The notes under the pieces: generated by a model
The model's input: the letters and a program-made list of their open reading frames with translations, nothing else
Database searches by the model: none
Told to the model about the DNA's origin: nothing
Shown here: piece after piece, positions 35,163 through 45,114 of the stretch
Layout: each line of letters begins with the position of its first letter
Numbering within the stretch: position 1 is the first letter of the stretch
Assembly: GCF_003634775.1 (NCBI RefSeq)
Contig: NZ_RBXB01000001.1
Coordinates: 1,178,001-1,242,000 of the forward strand
Source: Chryseobacterium defluvii
GTDB lineage: Bacteria > Bacteroidota > Bacteroidia > Flavobacteriales > Weeksellaceae
Direction of reading: 5' to 3'
Length of the DNA stretch: 64,000 bases
Position numbers and translations under genes: made by a program

Positions 35163-37187
35163 ATGGAGAACCCGATGCCAATCGAGAATTACAGGATCCA
35201 TCAGCCGGAAGCATGGGCGGGAAGCATGGATGATCAACAGCTGATAAGAAGAATAAAAGAATCTGATTTTTCAGAAAGTCAGATCAATGAAGGAAGGGAT
35301 TATTGTTATTTTCTTGATAAAAAGTATTGTACAAGCAATACGGAAAATAAAGAGTATGTATGCATGGCATATACCCTTAATGAACCTTCTAATCTGGAAA
35401 GAGCATCCGTAACGGATATTGTTGTTGAAGAAAATGAAATATACAATATACACCGGATAAGTGTTCTGAGGGACGGAGTTTTAATAGATAAGATCCCGGA
35501 TACCAAAATTAAAGTTTTGGATAATGAAAATCAAAGCAGCGGAGGGATTTTAAGCAGTAATAAAAAAATAAATATTACCATAAAAGATCTGAGGCTTTAT
35601 GATGTCCTGATTCTGGAAGATACCCGTGTAAAGGGCTTTACGGACCGTGACTTTTTGAGAAAAGAATTTTCAAAATACGTTTGGGTAAGTCCGGATAATT
35701 ACTGGGCATACGGAAACTTCAGATTCACATTTATCAACGAGCGCAATGAAACGATTGCTTACAAAAAAACATTCTTCAGAGATGAGCAGGGAAATGTTCT
35801 GGACCCTGAGGTTAATTATTTGAAGAAGGGAGAGCAATTTATTATTGATGAGGAAAACTATATCAATCCGGTAGATGCTAATCGTGAAATTTTCCCTTTC
35901 ATAGATTTCGCTACTGAAAGCACCTGGAAAGACCTGTCCAATTATATTGCTCCGATTTACGAAGAAATTTTCAGTAAGGCTTCTTTGCAGGAGTTTGCTC
36001 CGAATCTGGTTGAAAAACTGGATGCTATAGCTGATCAGGATGAAAAGCTCCAGTTTGCTGTTGAATATGTTCAGAATCATATTTATTATATTTTCAATGC
36101 GGATGAAATGAATGGACATAAACCACAGGATCCATCCGTTACCTATCAGAATAAGCAAGGGGATTGCAAGGCCAAATCAGTTTTATTAAAAGTGATTCTG
36201 GATTATATAGGTATTGATTCTTCTATTGTCTTAGTGAATTTTCACACCGATTTTTATATTAAATACTACCTTCCATCTTTACTAAGCTTCAATCATGTGA
36301 TTGTTAAAATCAATTATAAAGGTGAAACGTATTTTATAGATGCAACGATCCGTGATGAATTCGGTTTGATCGAAAACAGAGGCTTCATCTACTTTATGCA
36401 TTATCTTGAAGTGAAGCGAGATCAGGAACTACAGGAACGGAAAGCTTATAAATTCCCATATTATTGTATTGATGAAAAAGTGGAATTTCACGCCCAGGAT
36501 ACGAAAGGAACCCTGAAACTCACAACAACCTATAAAGGCAATCGGGCTAATGCGATGAGAAGGTATTTTAAAAATACCAATAAAAGGGAAGTAGTCGACA
36601 GCTGGAATAATTTCCTGTTTTATAGTCTGAATTATTCCAATGACAGAAATGGAACGGATGTAAGAAACATCTTTAAAGATGCCATCATTGATATTGTAAG
36701 TGATGATAAAAAGCTGAACGAATTTAAAATTCAGTATCAGGCAACGGTTGAAAATCCCTATTATGTGGATGCCAAAAACAATCGATTCCTGATGTATTTT
36801 GACCGTAATGTAGTAAAGGCAAGCGCAAGAGATTTCATGCATAAGGATTTGCCTTTCTGGCATAATTTCGACAGTGAGAGATATGAGATCCATCTTTATA
36901 CCGATCAGAAAATAGATACGGACGAAAAGTATACTGCTCAGGAAAGTACGATCAATAATCCGTATTTTGAATATACAAGCCGAAAGAAAATCACTAAAAA
37001 CGGTGCAGCGGTATTTATAGATTACAAGCCTTTAGTAAACCTGGAAATTCCGCCCTCTGAATTTGAAGATTTCAGAACGGCACATCATACGGTGGCCGAT
37101 AGTAATTTCGGGTTGGGGATTGATATCATTGAACCGGGACTGATGAACCGGCTTAAATTTAGTTTTAAAAAACGTTTTAATAATTAA
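35163..37187 (+). CDS. DUF3857/transglutaminase-like protein without signal peptide
   Basis: A 674-residue protein. The N-terminal half resembles DUF3857, followed by a transglutaminase-like core with a Cys-His-Asp triad: Cys near residue 335 (GDCKAKSVLL), His near 377 (NHVIVK) and Asp near 393 (FIDAT). The C-terminal 200 residues are beta-rich. Relatives are usually periplasmic, yet this one opens with polar residues and has no signal or membrane segment, so it seems cytoplasmic. Substrate unknown. A GC-rich hairpin follows 9 bases after the stop. Confidence 0.8.
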   Translation: MENPMPIENYRIHQPEAWAGSMDDQQLIRRIKESDFSESQINEGRDYCYFLDKKYCTSNTENKEYVCMAYTLNEPSNLERASVTDIVVEENEIYNIHRISVLRDGVLIDKIPDTKIKVLDNENQSSGGILSSNKKINITIKDLRLYDVLILEDTRVKGFTDRDFLRKEFSKYVWVSPDNYWAYGNFRFTFINERNETIAYKKTFFRDEQGNVLDPEVNYLKKGEQFIIDEENYINPVDANREIFPFIDFATESTWKDLSNYIAPIYEEIFSKASLQEFAPNLVEKLDAIADQDEKLQFAVEYVQNHIYYIFNADEMNGHKPQDPSVTYQNKQGDCKAKSVLLKVILDYIGIDSSIVLVNFHTDFYIKYYLPSLLSFNHVIVKINYKGETYFIDATIRDEFGLIENRGFIYFMHYLEVKRDQELQERKAYKFPYYCIDEKVEFHAQDTKGTLKLTTTYKGNRANAMRRYFKNTNKREVVDSWNNFLFYSLNYSNDRNGTDVRNIFKDAIIDIVSDDKKLNEFKIQYQATVENPYYVDAKNNRFLMYFDRNVVKASARDFMHKDLPFWHNFDSERYEIHLYTDQKIDTDEKYTAQESTINNPYFEYTSRKKITKNGAAVFIDYKPLVNLEIPPSEFEDFRTAHHTVADSNFGLGIDIIEPGLMNRLKFSFKKRFNN

Positions 37188-37196
37188 GACAAATAA

Positions 37197-37229
37197 TTTC
37201 GGGCGGGGTGCAAAGCACCCTGCCCGAAA
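37197..37229. repeat. GC-rich palindrome, 15-base stem
   Basis: TTTCGGGCGGGGTGC (37197-37211) pairs with 37215-37229 across AAA, with one G-T wobble. Same design as the hairpin at 23221-23255, also just after a gene stop. Confidence 0.7.
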
Positions 37230-37277
37230 CTTATAATGCAATTTACAGCCTGAAACCTTTGATCCTCCCACAGGGTT

Positions 37278-37598
37278 TTATGCTTGATTTCCGTTAAATT
37301 TTTGTTTTCCGGTTATCAACTCAAAAAAGAGCCTGAAATCGGAAATCAAGGACCATAAAGGGTATTTGAATGTTGCCGGCTTATTTTTTTCAATCACGGC
37401 GTGGCTGAACCAGGCAAAGCCGTATCCAACGATAGGGATATACCATAAAAACCTTTCTTTTCCTGAGCTGATGACATAGCCGATGACTACAAAAACCAAT
37501 AAGGTTCCAATAAAATGAAAAATCCTTGTACCCAATTTGCGGTGTTCGGTAAGATAGAATTGATAGAATTCGCTGTATGTTTTTATTCTTTCAGACAT
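37278..37598 (-). CDS. Mpo1-like protein (DUF962)
   Basis: A 106-residue membrane protein of the DUF962/Mpo1 family. It has two to three hydrophobic helices and the conserved FYLTEHRKLGTRIFHFIGT with the His residues that bind Fe2+ in yeast Mpo1, and PIVGYGFAWFSHAVIEKNKP with a second conserved His. Yeast Mpo1 is a dioxygenase that oxidises 2-hydroxy fatty acids in phytosphingosine breakdown. Since Chryseobacterium-type bacteria make sphingolipids and 2-hydroxy fatty acids, a related role is possible but unproven. Confidence 0.88.
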   Translation of the reverse strand: MSERIKTYSEFYQFYLTEHRKLGTRIFHFIGTLLVFVVIGYVISSGKERFLWYIPIVGYGFAWFSHAVIEKNKPATFKYPLWSLISDFRLFFELITGKQKFNGNQA

Positions 37599-37665
37599 GG
37601 CATGATTAGTTTAAAGTTTCTGAAAGATTGAAAGCAATAACTTCGCCAATTTTGATACAAAACAA

Positions 37666-37719
37666 AAATCGCAAGGAGCTGAAATGAAGTTCTATCTGCA
37701 TTTTAGCTCCTTGCGATTT
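37666..37719 (-). terminator. Long hairpin, 21-base stem, after the permease gene
   Basis: 37666-37686 pairs with 37699-37719 with one wobble; the loop is 12 bases. On the minus strand it lies 27 bases after the permease stop and is followed by a T-rich run. It is unusually long for a terminator. Confidence 0.65.
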
Positions 37720-37745
37720 AGATAAAGATTAATTTATTTTTCGAA

Positions 37746-39416
37746 TCAGCTTTTCCTTAACTTACTGTTTCGGTACCCGTAGCAGAAATAGATTACCAAA
37801 CCTATGGCGAACCAGAGTCCAAACCAGAACCAGTTGTCGTGGCTCATTCCTGTAAGTAGGTATAAACAAGAGCTTAAACCGATTAAGGGAATCAGGGAAA
37901 GGTTTTTCACAAAAGTCACTATACACAATATTAAATTGATCAGAATAAAAAAGAAAATAGAGGCTCTGAATTCACCCGCTTTAGGATCATTCCAATTCAT
38001 TAAGGTATCGAAAAATTCAGGTTGCCAGAAATAAAATCCTATTAGCCCGCCAATGAAAATAACAGGAAAAATGATCTTTCCGTTAATATAGGGAAGATGG
38101 AATCTTCCTTTTAGCTTTTCTTTAACCGGAAGAACCAAAACACCGGCACAAACCAGCACGAAGGCAAAGATGGTTCCTATACTTGTAAAATCCAGAATGA
38201 ACGTCTTATCTGTAAACAGGATGGGGATTCCAACCACAATCCCGGTAATAATAGTTGCAAATGAAGGTGTTTTGTATTTAGGATGTACTTCCTGAAATTT
38301 CTGGGGCATTAACCCATCACGGCTCATAGCATACCAGATTCTTGGCTGTCCCATCTGGAAAACCAATAATACAGTAGTAATTGCAACAATGGCCACAAAG
38401 GAAACAATGAGCTCCATCCATGCAACATTGGCATTACCTTTTTCAAATATGAATGAAAGGGGATCTCCTACACCATCAAACTTCCTGTAATCCACCATGC
38501 CCGTAAGAACCAATGTAAGAGCTATGTATATAACTGTACAAAGGACAAGGGAAAGGATCATTCCTTTAGGTAAGGTTTTCTGGGGATCTTTAGTTTCTTC
38601 GGAAAGAACACTTAAAGCATCAAAGCCAATATAAGCGAAGAAAACCCCTGAAACGGCACTCATTACACCGGCAAAACCATTTGGCATAAAGGTGGAAACT
38701 CCGGTTTCGGGATTAGTCGGGGTCCAGTTATCTGTATTGATGTATGCAAAACCTACCAATATTACAAAAACAATGACGGCTAATTTTAAAATGACCAGTG
38801 CATTATTAAAGTTTTTACTCTCTTTAACACCGATATAACAAAGCCATGTAATTAATCCGTTGATCACCAAGGCAGGAACATCCACAATAAATTTTAAGCT
38901 TCCAAGCAATGGGGCGGTATTCCAGGCGTTCAGTAATTCTTTGTTTTCAGAGCCGCTCATGAAAGCTTTTTTAGCTTCCGTATAGCTGCAGGTAAGATAA
39001 TCCGGAATATGCATGCCCAAGCGCTCCAGAAAGCTGGTGAAATAATCCGACCATGAGAATGCAACATAGATATTTCCAAAGGAATATTCCATAATGAGGG
39101 CCCAGCCGATGATCCACGCAATCAGTTCGCCGAAACTGGCATATGCATAGGTATAAGCAGAGCCTGCTGCAGGAATCCTGCTGGCAAATTCAGCATAGCA
39201 TAAAGCCGTGAAACCACAGGCAAAACCACAAATCAAATAAAGTAAAATAACTCCGGGGCCACCTCTGAAAACAGCTTCTCCCAAACTGCTGAAACTTCCT
39301 GCTCCTATAATTGCTGCGATACCAAAAAAAACGATGTCCCAAACACCTAAAACCCTTAAAAGATGAGTTGATGTATCCGTGTCTGAGTAGATTTTCCTCC
39401 TGAATAGTTGATTCAT
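37746..39416 (-). CDS. APC-family amino-acid permease
   Basis: A 556-residue transporter of the amino acid-polyamine-organocation superfamily, cationic-amino-acid-transporter (CAT)-like, with about 12-14 helices. The N-terminus with IVFFGIAAIIGAGSFSSLGEA carries the unwound Gly-rich helix 1 that binds substrate. Further typical blocks are ALCYAEFASRIPAAGSAYTYAY and GFDALSVLSEETKDPQKTLP. Substrates are probably basic or neutral amino acids. A box TACATTTG at 39445-39452 (minus) is a likely promoter. Divergent from the TPR gene. Confidence 0.92.
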   Translation of the reverse strand: MNQLFRRKIYSDTDTSTHLLRVLGVWDIVFFGIAAIIGAGSFSSLGEAVFRGGPGVILLYLICGFACGFTALCYAEFASRIPAAGSAYTYAYASFGELIAWIIGWALIMEYSFGNIYVAFSWSDYFTSFLERLGMHIPDYLTCSYTEAKKAFMSGSENKELLNAWNTAPLLGSLKFIVDVPALVINGLITWLCYIGVKESKNFNNALVILKLAVIVFVILVGFAYINTDNWTPTNPETGVSTFMPNGFAGVMSAVSGVFFAYIGFDALSVLSEETKDPQKTLPKGMILSLVLCTVIYIALTLVLTGMVDYRKFDGVGDPLSFIFEKGNANVAWMELIVSFVAIVAITTVLLVFQMGQPRIWYAMSRDGLMPQKFQEVHPKYKTPSFATIITGIVVGIPILFTDKTFILDFTSIGTIFAFVLVCAGVLVLPVKEKLKGRFHLPYINGKIIFPVIFIGGLIGFYFWQPEFFDTLMNWNDPKAGEFRASIFFFILINLILCIVTFVKNLSLIPLIGLSSCLYLLTGMSHDNWFWFGLWFAIGLVIYFCYGYRNSKLRKS

Positions 39417-39444
39417 TCAATGCTATATTTGAGTTGTAAAAAAA

Positions 39445-39452
39445 CAAATGTA
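39445..39452 (-). promoter_or_regulatory. Probable -7 box of the permease
   Basis: TACATTTG on the minus strand, 28 bases before the permease start. Confidence 0.4.
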
Positions 39453-39589
39453 ATGATAATTATAAAAGTATGTTAAAAAATAGCTAAATTTTCTATATTT
39501 TTCCTTAAACTCCCTTTCTAAGCTTGCTTAAACAATAAGTTTTCAATACTTTCGTTGATATAATAGACTTAATTTTTTTATTCAAAAGA

Positions 39590-42553
39590 ATGAAATCAAA
39601 AAAAATACTTTTGGCTGCTGCTGTTTTTTATTACGGAATTTCCGAGGCTCAGCAGTCCCAATACTTCGCCCAGAAGGAAAAATACAGATTCAGTTTAGCC
39701 GAAAATCTTTATCAGACCAAAATATACAATGCTTCCCAATATGAATATGCAAGGCAGTATTTCTACAATCAGCACTTGTCACATTCTAAAAAAGAAGCGG
39801 CGCAGTTTTTTGATAATGTAATTGGAGTGATTCTTCAGAAAAATCATGCTGAGGAAGGCTTGGCTGCCTTTATGAAGGAATATCCCAATTCTGCTTATTT
39901 TGCTCAGGCGAACATGCCTCTGGCAGATTATTACCTGGCTAAAAAAGATTTTGAAAAAGCATTGGAAACTTTGAAGAAAGTGAACCAATATCAACTCTCC
40001 AAAGAAGAGAATACCCAATACATCCTGAAATTAGGTTATGCTAAATTCATGATGGGAGATTCTAAAGGTGCTACAGATGCGCTTGAGGAAGCTTATAAAA
40101 CAGCTGATGAGACTCAGAAAGGGGATATCGCCTATATGTTGGGACATCTGTACTACACGAACAGACAAAATGATAAGGCCTTTCAGTATTTTGATTCGAT
40201 TAAAGATCAGGAGAAATATTCAAAGCTGGTTCGCCCGTATTATGTTCAGATGTATTATAATGATAAGGATTATGATAAGGCTATTTCTGAAGGAAATGCT
40301 TTACTGAATGAAGATATTTCCGATTCCTATAAAGCAGAAGTTCATAAGATCATTGGAGAAAGCTACTTCATGAAGAAGGATTATGCCTCAGCTTATCCTC
40401 ATTTAAAGGATTATTTAAGTGTCCAGCAAAACCCTTCTGAAAATGATCTTTATGAAATGGGATTTGTGGCTGCACAGCTCAAAAAATATGATGAAGCCGT
40501 TTCTTATTATAATCAATTGATCAACAGTAATTCCGCATTAGCACAAAATGCTTATTATCAGTTAGGAAACGCCTATCTGGCTGTTGATAAAAAACAGGAG
40601 GCACTTTCAGCCTTCCGTTCTTCTTATCAGATGGATTATGATGCTAAAGTGAAAAAATTAGCCCACGAACAATATGCGAAGCTGAGCTATGACATTGGAA
40701 ACCCGTTTGAAAGTGCTTCAACGGTACTTCAGAATTACATCAATGAAAACCAGAATGATGCGAATACACCTGAAATGAGATCACTTTTGGTGAAATCATA
40801 TTTGTATTCCGGAAACTATAAGGAAACGTTGAATGCGATCGACAAGCTGCAGAATTCTTCTCCGGATATTGATAAGGTAGATCAGGAAGTATCTTATTTA
40901 TTGGGAACGGAAGAGTTCAACAAAGGGAATTATGATGAAGCGGAAAAGTACTTTTTAAGAAGTTTAGAATTTGACATCAATAAGGAGTTTAACAACAGGG
41001 CCTTATATTGGTTAGGCCAGGTATATTATCAGAAAGGGAATTATCCTTCTGCTATTGTACGTTATGAAAAGCTTTTAAATGAAAACTTCCCGGAAAAACA
41101 ACAATTGCCCTATGATTTGGGATATGCTTACTTCAAATCGAAGAAATTTGATCAGGCTGAAAAGTATTTCAAGCAATATTTGACCAATCCTAAAACGGAA
41201 TTTAAAAATGATGCGGAACTTCGTTTGGCAGATATTCATTACGCCAATAACGACCTGAATGAAGCGATCGCCATCTATGATAAGAACGAAGACGCAACGG
41301 ATTATACTTTATACCAAAAAGCGATGGCTTTAGGTTTTAAAGGTGATACGCAAGCAAAGATCAATAACTTAAAGAATTTATTATCCAAGTATCCGGATTC
41401 CGAATATTATGATGATGCTCAATACGAGATGGGAACGGCTTATGCTGCGCAGGATGATTTTGCCAATTCCAACGATTCTTTTGCCAAGGTTATGAAGTCA
41501 TCATCAGACAAAGATCTGATCGCTAATGCTTCTATCTACAGAGCACAGAATTATATTGATATGAACCAAAGCGATAAGGCTCTTTCAGAGCTTACATCTT
41601 TAGGGCAACAATATAAAAATACACCATACGCAGAAAAAATTGTGCAGGCTGCCAAACCGATTTTTACGAAAAACGGAGATGTTGCGGGATATGAGAGCTT
41701 TGCCAGAAATATAGGAGTAAATGTAGATGCCGCTGAAATTGATGAGATCAACCTTTCTACCGGAAAACAATATTTCGCAAAGAAAGATTATAAAAATGCT
41801 ATTTCTTATTACGAAAAGTATTTAACGCAAAATCCGACAGGAGAAGGGCTTTATCAGGCTAAATATGAGTTAGGGGAAAGCTACTATCAAACCAATAATA
41901 CTACGAAAGCATTATTGGTGTTGCAGGAAATTGCCAATGTTCAGAACGATTATCAGGATGATGCACAAACCCGTATCGCCCAGATTTATGTGACTCAAGG
42001 GAACAGTGCGGAAGCTAAAAAATACCTGGAAAATCTTAGAAACTCTTCTAATGTGAGCATCAGAAATTATGCAAATGTAGAGCTGATGAAGATGTATGCG
42101 GAAGAAAAGAATTTTTCCGAGGCTGAAAAACTGGCTGATGCAGTGATTGCTAACAATAAAAACTCAGCGGCTGTTATTGAAACAGCAAAAGTGATCAAAG
42201 CAAGAAGCCTGATGAACTCCGGGAAGGATAAAGATGCACAAACAGCTTATACTTCGCTGGAAAAATCTTCCAATACAGAAGTAGCGGCAGAAGCGTTGTA
42301 TGCAAAAGCTTATTATCAGAATAAAGGAAAAGCCTTCAAATCCTCTAATGAAACCATCTTTAAGTTGGCTAATAATTATGCTTCGGAAGAATATTGGGGT
42401 GCAAAAGCATTGGTTTTGATGGCCAAAAACTATATCGGATTGAAAGATAATTATCAGGCAAGTTATACTTGTGACCAGATTATCAACAATTACCAGGATT
42501 TCCCTGAGATTGTGGCAGAGGCCAAAGAAGTGAAGAAACAAATTAAAAAGTAA
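39590..42553 (+). CDS. Large periplasmic TPR protein
   Basis: A 987-residue exported protein: signal peptide MKSKKILLAAAVFYYGISEA, then tetratricopeptide repeats over nearly the whole length. Many units show the pattern with W/L-G-Y-A-F/P, for example YDEAEKYFLRSLEFD, YPSAIVRYEKLLNENFP and FDQAEKYFKQYLTNP. It should act as a scaffold in the periplasm or at the outer membrane. It is followed 76 bases later by an outer-membrane barrel protein, a pairing I believe is conserved in flavobacteria, so the two may form one envelope complex. Confidence 0.88.
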   Translation: MKSKKILLAAAVFYYGISEAQQSQYFAQKEKYRFSLAENLYQTKIYNASQYEYARQYFYNQHLSHSKKEAAQFFDNVIGVILQKNHAEEGLAAFMKEYPNSAYFAQANMPLADYYLAKKDFEKALETLKKVNQYQLSKEENTQYILKLGYAKFMMGDSKGATDALEEAYKTADETQKGDIAYMLGHLYYTNRQNDKAFQYFDSIKDQEKYSKLVRPYYVQMYYNDKDYDKAISEGNALLNEDISDSYKAEVHKIIGESYFMKKDYASAYPHLKDYLSVQQNPSENDLYEMGFVAAQLKKYDEAVSYYNQLINSNSALAQNAYYQLGNAYLAVDKKQEALSAFRSSYQMDYDAKVKKLAHEQYAKLSYDIGNPFESASTVLQNYINENQNDANTPEMRSLLVKSYLYSGNYKETLNAIDKLQNSSPDIDKVDQEVSYLLGTEEFNKGNYDEAEKYFLRSLEFDINKEFNNRALYWLGQVYYQKGNYPSAIVRYEKLLNENFPEKQQLPYDLGYAYFKSKKFDQAEKYFKQYLTNPKTEFKNDAELRLADIHYANNDLNEAIAIYDKNEDATDYTLYQKAMALGFKGDTQAKINNLKNLLSKYPDSEYYDDAQYEMGTAYAAQDDFANSNDSFAKVMKSSSDKDLIANASIYRAQNYIDMNQSDKALSELTSLGQQYKNTPYAEKIVQAAKPIFTKNGDVAGYESFARNIGVNVDAAEIDEINLSTGKQYFAKKDYKNAISYYEKYLTQNPTGEGLYQAKYELGESYYQTNNTTKALLVLQEIANVQNDYQDDAQTRIAQIYVTQGNSAEAKKYLENLRNSSNVSIRNYANVELMKMYAEEKNFSEAEKLADAVIANNKNSAAVIETAKVIKARSLMNSGKDKDAQTAYTSLEKSSNTEVAAEALYAKAYYQNKGKAFKSSNETIFKLANNYASEEYWGAKALVLMAKNYIGLKDNYQASYTCDQIINNYQDFPEIVAEAKEVKKQIKK

Positions 42554-42629
42554 AAAGTAGTAAAAGGTAGCAGGGTTTAGGACTTAGGAATTAGGATTGC
42601 TACATTGATAAATTGTTACATTAATAATT

Positions 42630-44393
42630 ATGATGAAATACATTTTTCCAATCATATTTTTAGGGGCTTCGTCATTTGCGTTTTCCCAAATCAAGGAAGA
42701 AAAACTGATTCTTAATAAAAAAAGAGAACCGGAGGTTAAAAAGATCGAAAAGAAAAAAACTTCTGTAGAGACCATTAAGAATTATCCGCCGGAAGAAAAA
42801 TCTCAGAATCCAGTAAAGTATACCATTACGGATGTGCCTGCTGTTTCGGATTTCAAAACCTCTACCATTCAAGGCGAGGATGTAACTCCGAAATTCGATG
42901 CAACAGCTCAGAATAATTATTTCCAGTTCGGAATGGGGAATTACGGGAAAATCCTTGCGGATGCTAATATTTCCACGACCTTGGAAAATAAGATAGAGGT
43001 AGGAGCAGATGTACATGTTCTTTCCACACAAGGATTGAAAAAGGATTATGCCTGGGATTCCAAACAAAATTCCGCAACATTGGGCGCTTTTTTAAATGCT
43101 TATGGAGAAAAGGGAAAGTTCAACGCCAATGCAGAATATGGATTGAATAATTATAATTATTATGGGATTTATGCACTAGAACCAGCTGCTGATGTCGACC
43201 TGAAGCAAAAAGTGAATCAGTTTAAGGTTAACGGATATTATGATTTTTATTCCAATGAAATTTTGAATGATGTAAGGGTGAAATCTTCATTCCTGAAAGA
43301 CCATTTTGAGGCCCAGGAGAATCAGGCTTCCATTTTAGCTAATTTCTCAAAGCATGCTGTTGAAATAGGGAAGTCGGATGTGGTTTTAAATGCAGATTTA
43401 GGAGTTGGTTTAGAGACTGTGAAAACAGATTTTGCCATCAGAGACAGAAATTCATCTAATTTTTTCAATACAAGCTTATCGCCGAAAGTTACTTTTGCTA
43501 AAGGAGAAACTTATTTAATGCTAGGTTCGTCATTTGCGTTTTTAAATGCTAAAAATTCTAATGATACAATGGAAGAACAGATGAAAAATAATAAGACCTA
43601 CTGGTTCCCACAGGCGGAATTCCAGCTGGCAGCTTCCAAAGAATTTAAATTTTACGGTGGAGTAGATGGTGGCCTGAAATTGAATACCTATGGGGATTTA
43701 TTACAGGAAAATCCATTTATTCTTTCGGATCAGATGTTAAGACCTACAGAAACTAAATATCATTTTTATGTTGGTTTAAGAGGAGATTTCGACGAAATGA
43801 TTAAATATGATTTCTCTGCAGGTTTCGGAAAAATGAGAGATATCATGTTCTTCAAGGCCAATGATTTATTCAGCTATGATGCTCAAGAACGTTCTGCGTA
43901 TAATTTTGCCAATACATTCTCTGCAATCTACGATGATGGGAATGTGAGCGATATTAAAGGAAGCATTCAATATTTTCCTTTGGCGAACCTGATTTTAGAC
44001 GGGGAAGTCCTGTTCAGAAAGTACGATCTGAAAAATTATGAAGATATTTATAACGTTCCTTTATTGAGTGCAAGTATCGGAGCTAAATATACGATGCTGG
44101 ATAAAAAGCTATTGCTAGGATTCAAAGGAATCTTCGCAAGTGACAGAACAACAAACTCTTACACCTTGGAAGCTATTCAAACTACTCCGAATATTATTTA
44201 CAAGTCTACGGAAGATACCAATGATAAAGTAGGAGGGTATGCAGACTTAAATCTTTCCGCAGAGTATAAAGTTCACAAAAATTTCAGTATTTTCGCGCTC
44301 GGAAATAATCTTCTTAGCTCCAAATACCAGACGTACAAAGGCTATAAAGTTCTGGGGGCACAGATTCTGGGCGGGGTGAAGATTACATTCTAA
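42630..44393 (+). CDS. Outer-membrane beta-barrel protein, TonB-receptor-like without plug
   Basis: A 587-residue protein. A signal peptide (MKYIFPIIFLGASSFAFSQ) precedes a charged linker (KKREPEVKKIEKKKTSVE) and then amphipathic beta strands to the end. The last strand, LGAQILGGVKITF, ends in Phe, the mark of an outer-membrane barrel. It resembles the barrel of TonB-dependent receptors, but a plug domain and TonB box are not seen, and the length is short for one. It probably works with the TPR protein upstream. Either of two adjacent ATGs could be the start. Confidence 0.82.
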   Translation: MMKYIFPIIFLGASSFAFSQIKEEKLILNKKREPEVKKIEKKKTSVETIKNYPPEEKSQNPVKYTITDVPAVSDFKTSTIQGEDVTPKFDATAQNNYFQFGMGNYGKILADANISTTLENKIEVGADVHVLSTQGLKKDYAWDSKQNSATLGAFLNAYGEKGKFNANAEYGLNNYNYYGIYALEPAADVDLKQKVNQFKVNGYYDFYSNEILNDVRVKSSFLKDHFEAQENQASILANFSKHAVEIGKSDVVLNADLGVGLETVKTDFAIRDRNSSNFFNTSLSPKVTFAKGETYLMLGSSFAFLNAKNSNDTMEEQMKNNKTYWFPQAEFQLAASKEFKFYGGVDGGLKLNTYGDLLQENPFILSDQMLRPTETKYHFYVGLRGDFDEMIKYDFSAGFGKMRDIMFFKANDLFSYDAQERSAYNFANTFSAIYDDGNVSDIKGSIQYFPLANLILDGEVLFRKYDLKNYEDIYNVPLLSASIGAKYTMLDKKLLLGFKGIFASDRTTNSYTLEAIQTTPNIIYKSTEDTNDKVGGYADLNLSAEYKVHKNFSIFALGNNLLSSKYQTYKGYKVLGAQILGGVKITF

Positions 44394-44465
44394 AATATAA
44401 GTAATGAGGAATAGGTAATGAGCAATGCAAAAATTACTGATGAATTATTCATTACTCATGAATCG

Positions 44466-44537
44466 GGCTGCATAGTTTAATGGATAGAACTTCGGATTTC
44501 GGCTCCGACAGTGAGGGTTCGAATCCTTCTGCGGTCA
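44466..44537 (+). tRNA. tRNA-Arg (anticodon TCG)
   Basis: A complete 72-base cloverleaf. Acceptor arm 44466-44472 with 44530-44536 (two wobble pairs), D arm GTTT/GAAC, anticodon stem TCGGA/TCCGA with loop TTTCGGC giving anticodon TCG, T arm GAGGG/CCTTC with TTCGAAT. The discriminator is A and no CCA is encoded, usual for this phylum. It reads CGA, and other CGN codons by wobble. Confidence 0.93.
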
Positions 44538-44539
44538 CA

Positions 44540-44585
44540 TGACCGACTTTAGAAATTTCTAAAATTTCTGGTCGGTCTTTTTTAT
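44540..44585 (+). terminator. Terminator after tRNA-Arg
   Basis: GACCGAC (44541-44547) pairs with GTCGGTC (44571-44577); the loop contains a second small AT hairpin; a run of T follows. Confidence 0.85.
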
Positions 44586-44764
44586 TCCATAACTTACTGT
44601 TAACAATAGTATATAATCTATAATAGAGTTAAGTTTTGGTGTTCGATCCTTAGTTCCATCGAATTGCAGTTTTTCAGGATAAATCGAACACATAATCGCT
44701 CTTTTAGTCTCTCAATCCCCTTGTTTAAAGGCTGGAGATATTTGAAATAGCATATAACGCGACA

Positions 44765-45114
44765 AGAATGAATATTGAAGCGGCTGAAATGGAAGAGGTG
44801 ATCGAAGTGAAGAAACAAAACTTCTTTGATTCCTCAAAAGATCTGTTTCCGCTACTGATCGTCTTTATCCGCCTTATGATGAGAGGATTTCTATGAATGA
44901 CGATGATTTTTACAAATAAATAGGGGATACTTTTAAAACGGGTTATCCTAATACTTTAGCATGGTTGATTTCTTCTGATCTTGAAGCGGTGAAGAAAGTT
45001 GGATTACGCCCATCAAGAAAGGTAAAGCTTTTCAATGGAAAGCTGGAAACCCGATTTTCACAGTATGAGATGTATGAGGGGACGAAGAAGATGCATAAAA
45101 TTGAGAATAATTGA
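44765..45114 (+). pseudogene. Fragment of an rlmL-type 23S rRNA methyltransferase
   Basis: The C-terminal third of a THUMP-domain SAM-dependent rRNA (guanine-N2) methyltransferase. The stretch EVKKQNFFDSSKDLFPLLIVF leads to the catalytic NPPY motif. There a single base is missing (ATCGTCTTTATCCGCCT for ATCGTCTTTAATCCGCCT), breaking NPPYDER. The frame continues as PPYDERISMNDDDFYK, then an in-frame TAA, then GDTFKTGYPNTLAWLIS and GLRPSRKVKLFNGKLETRF to the natural stop. The N-terminal two thirds are absent. With both a frameshift and a stop it cannot be functional. Confidence 0.85.

Noticed and set aside
35670..36158. Open frame of 162 codons on the minus strand
   Set aside because: Shadow of the transglutaminase-like gene; Ile/Phe-rich composition typical of antisense frames. 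The same holds for 36429-36893.
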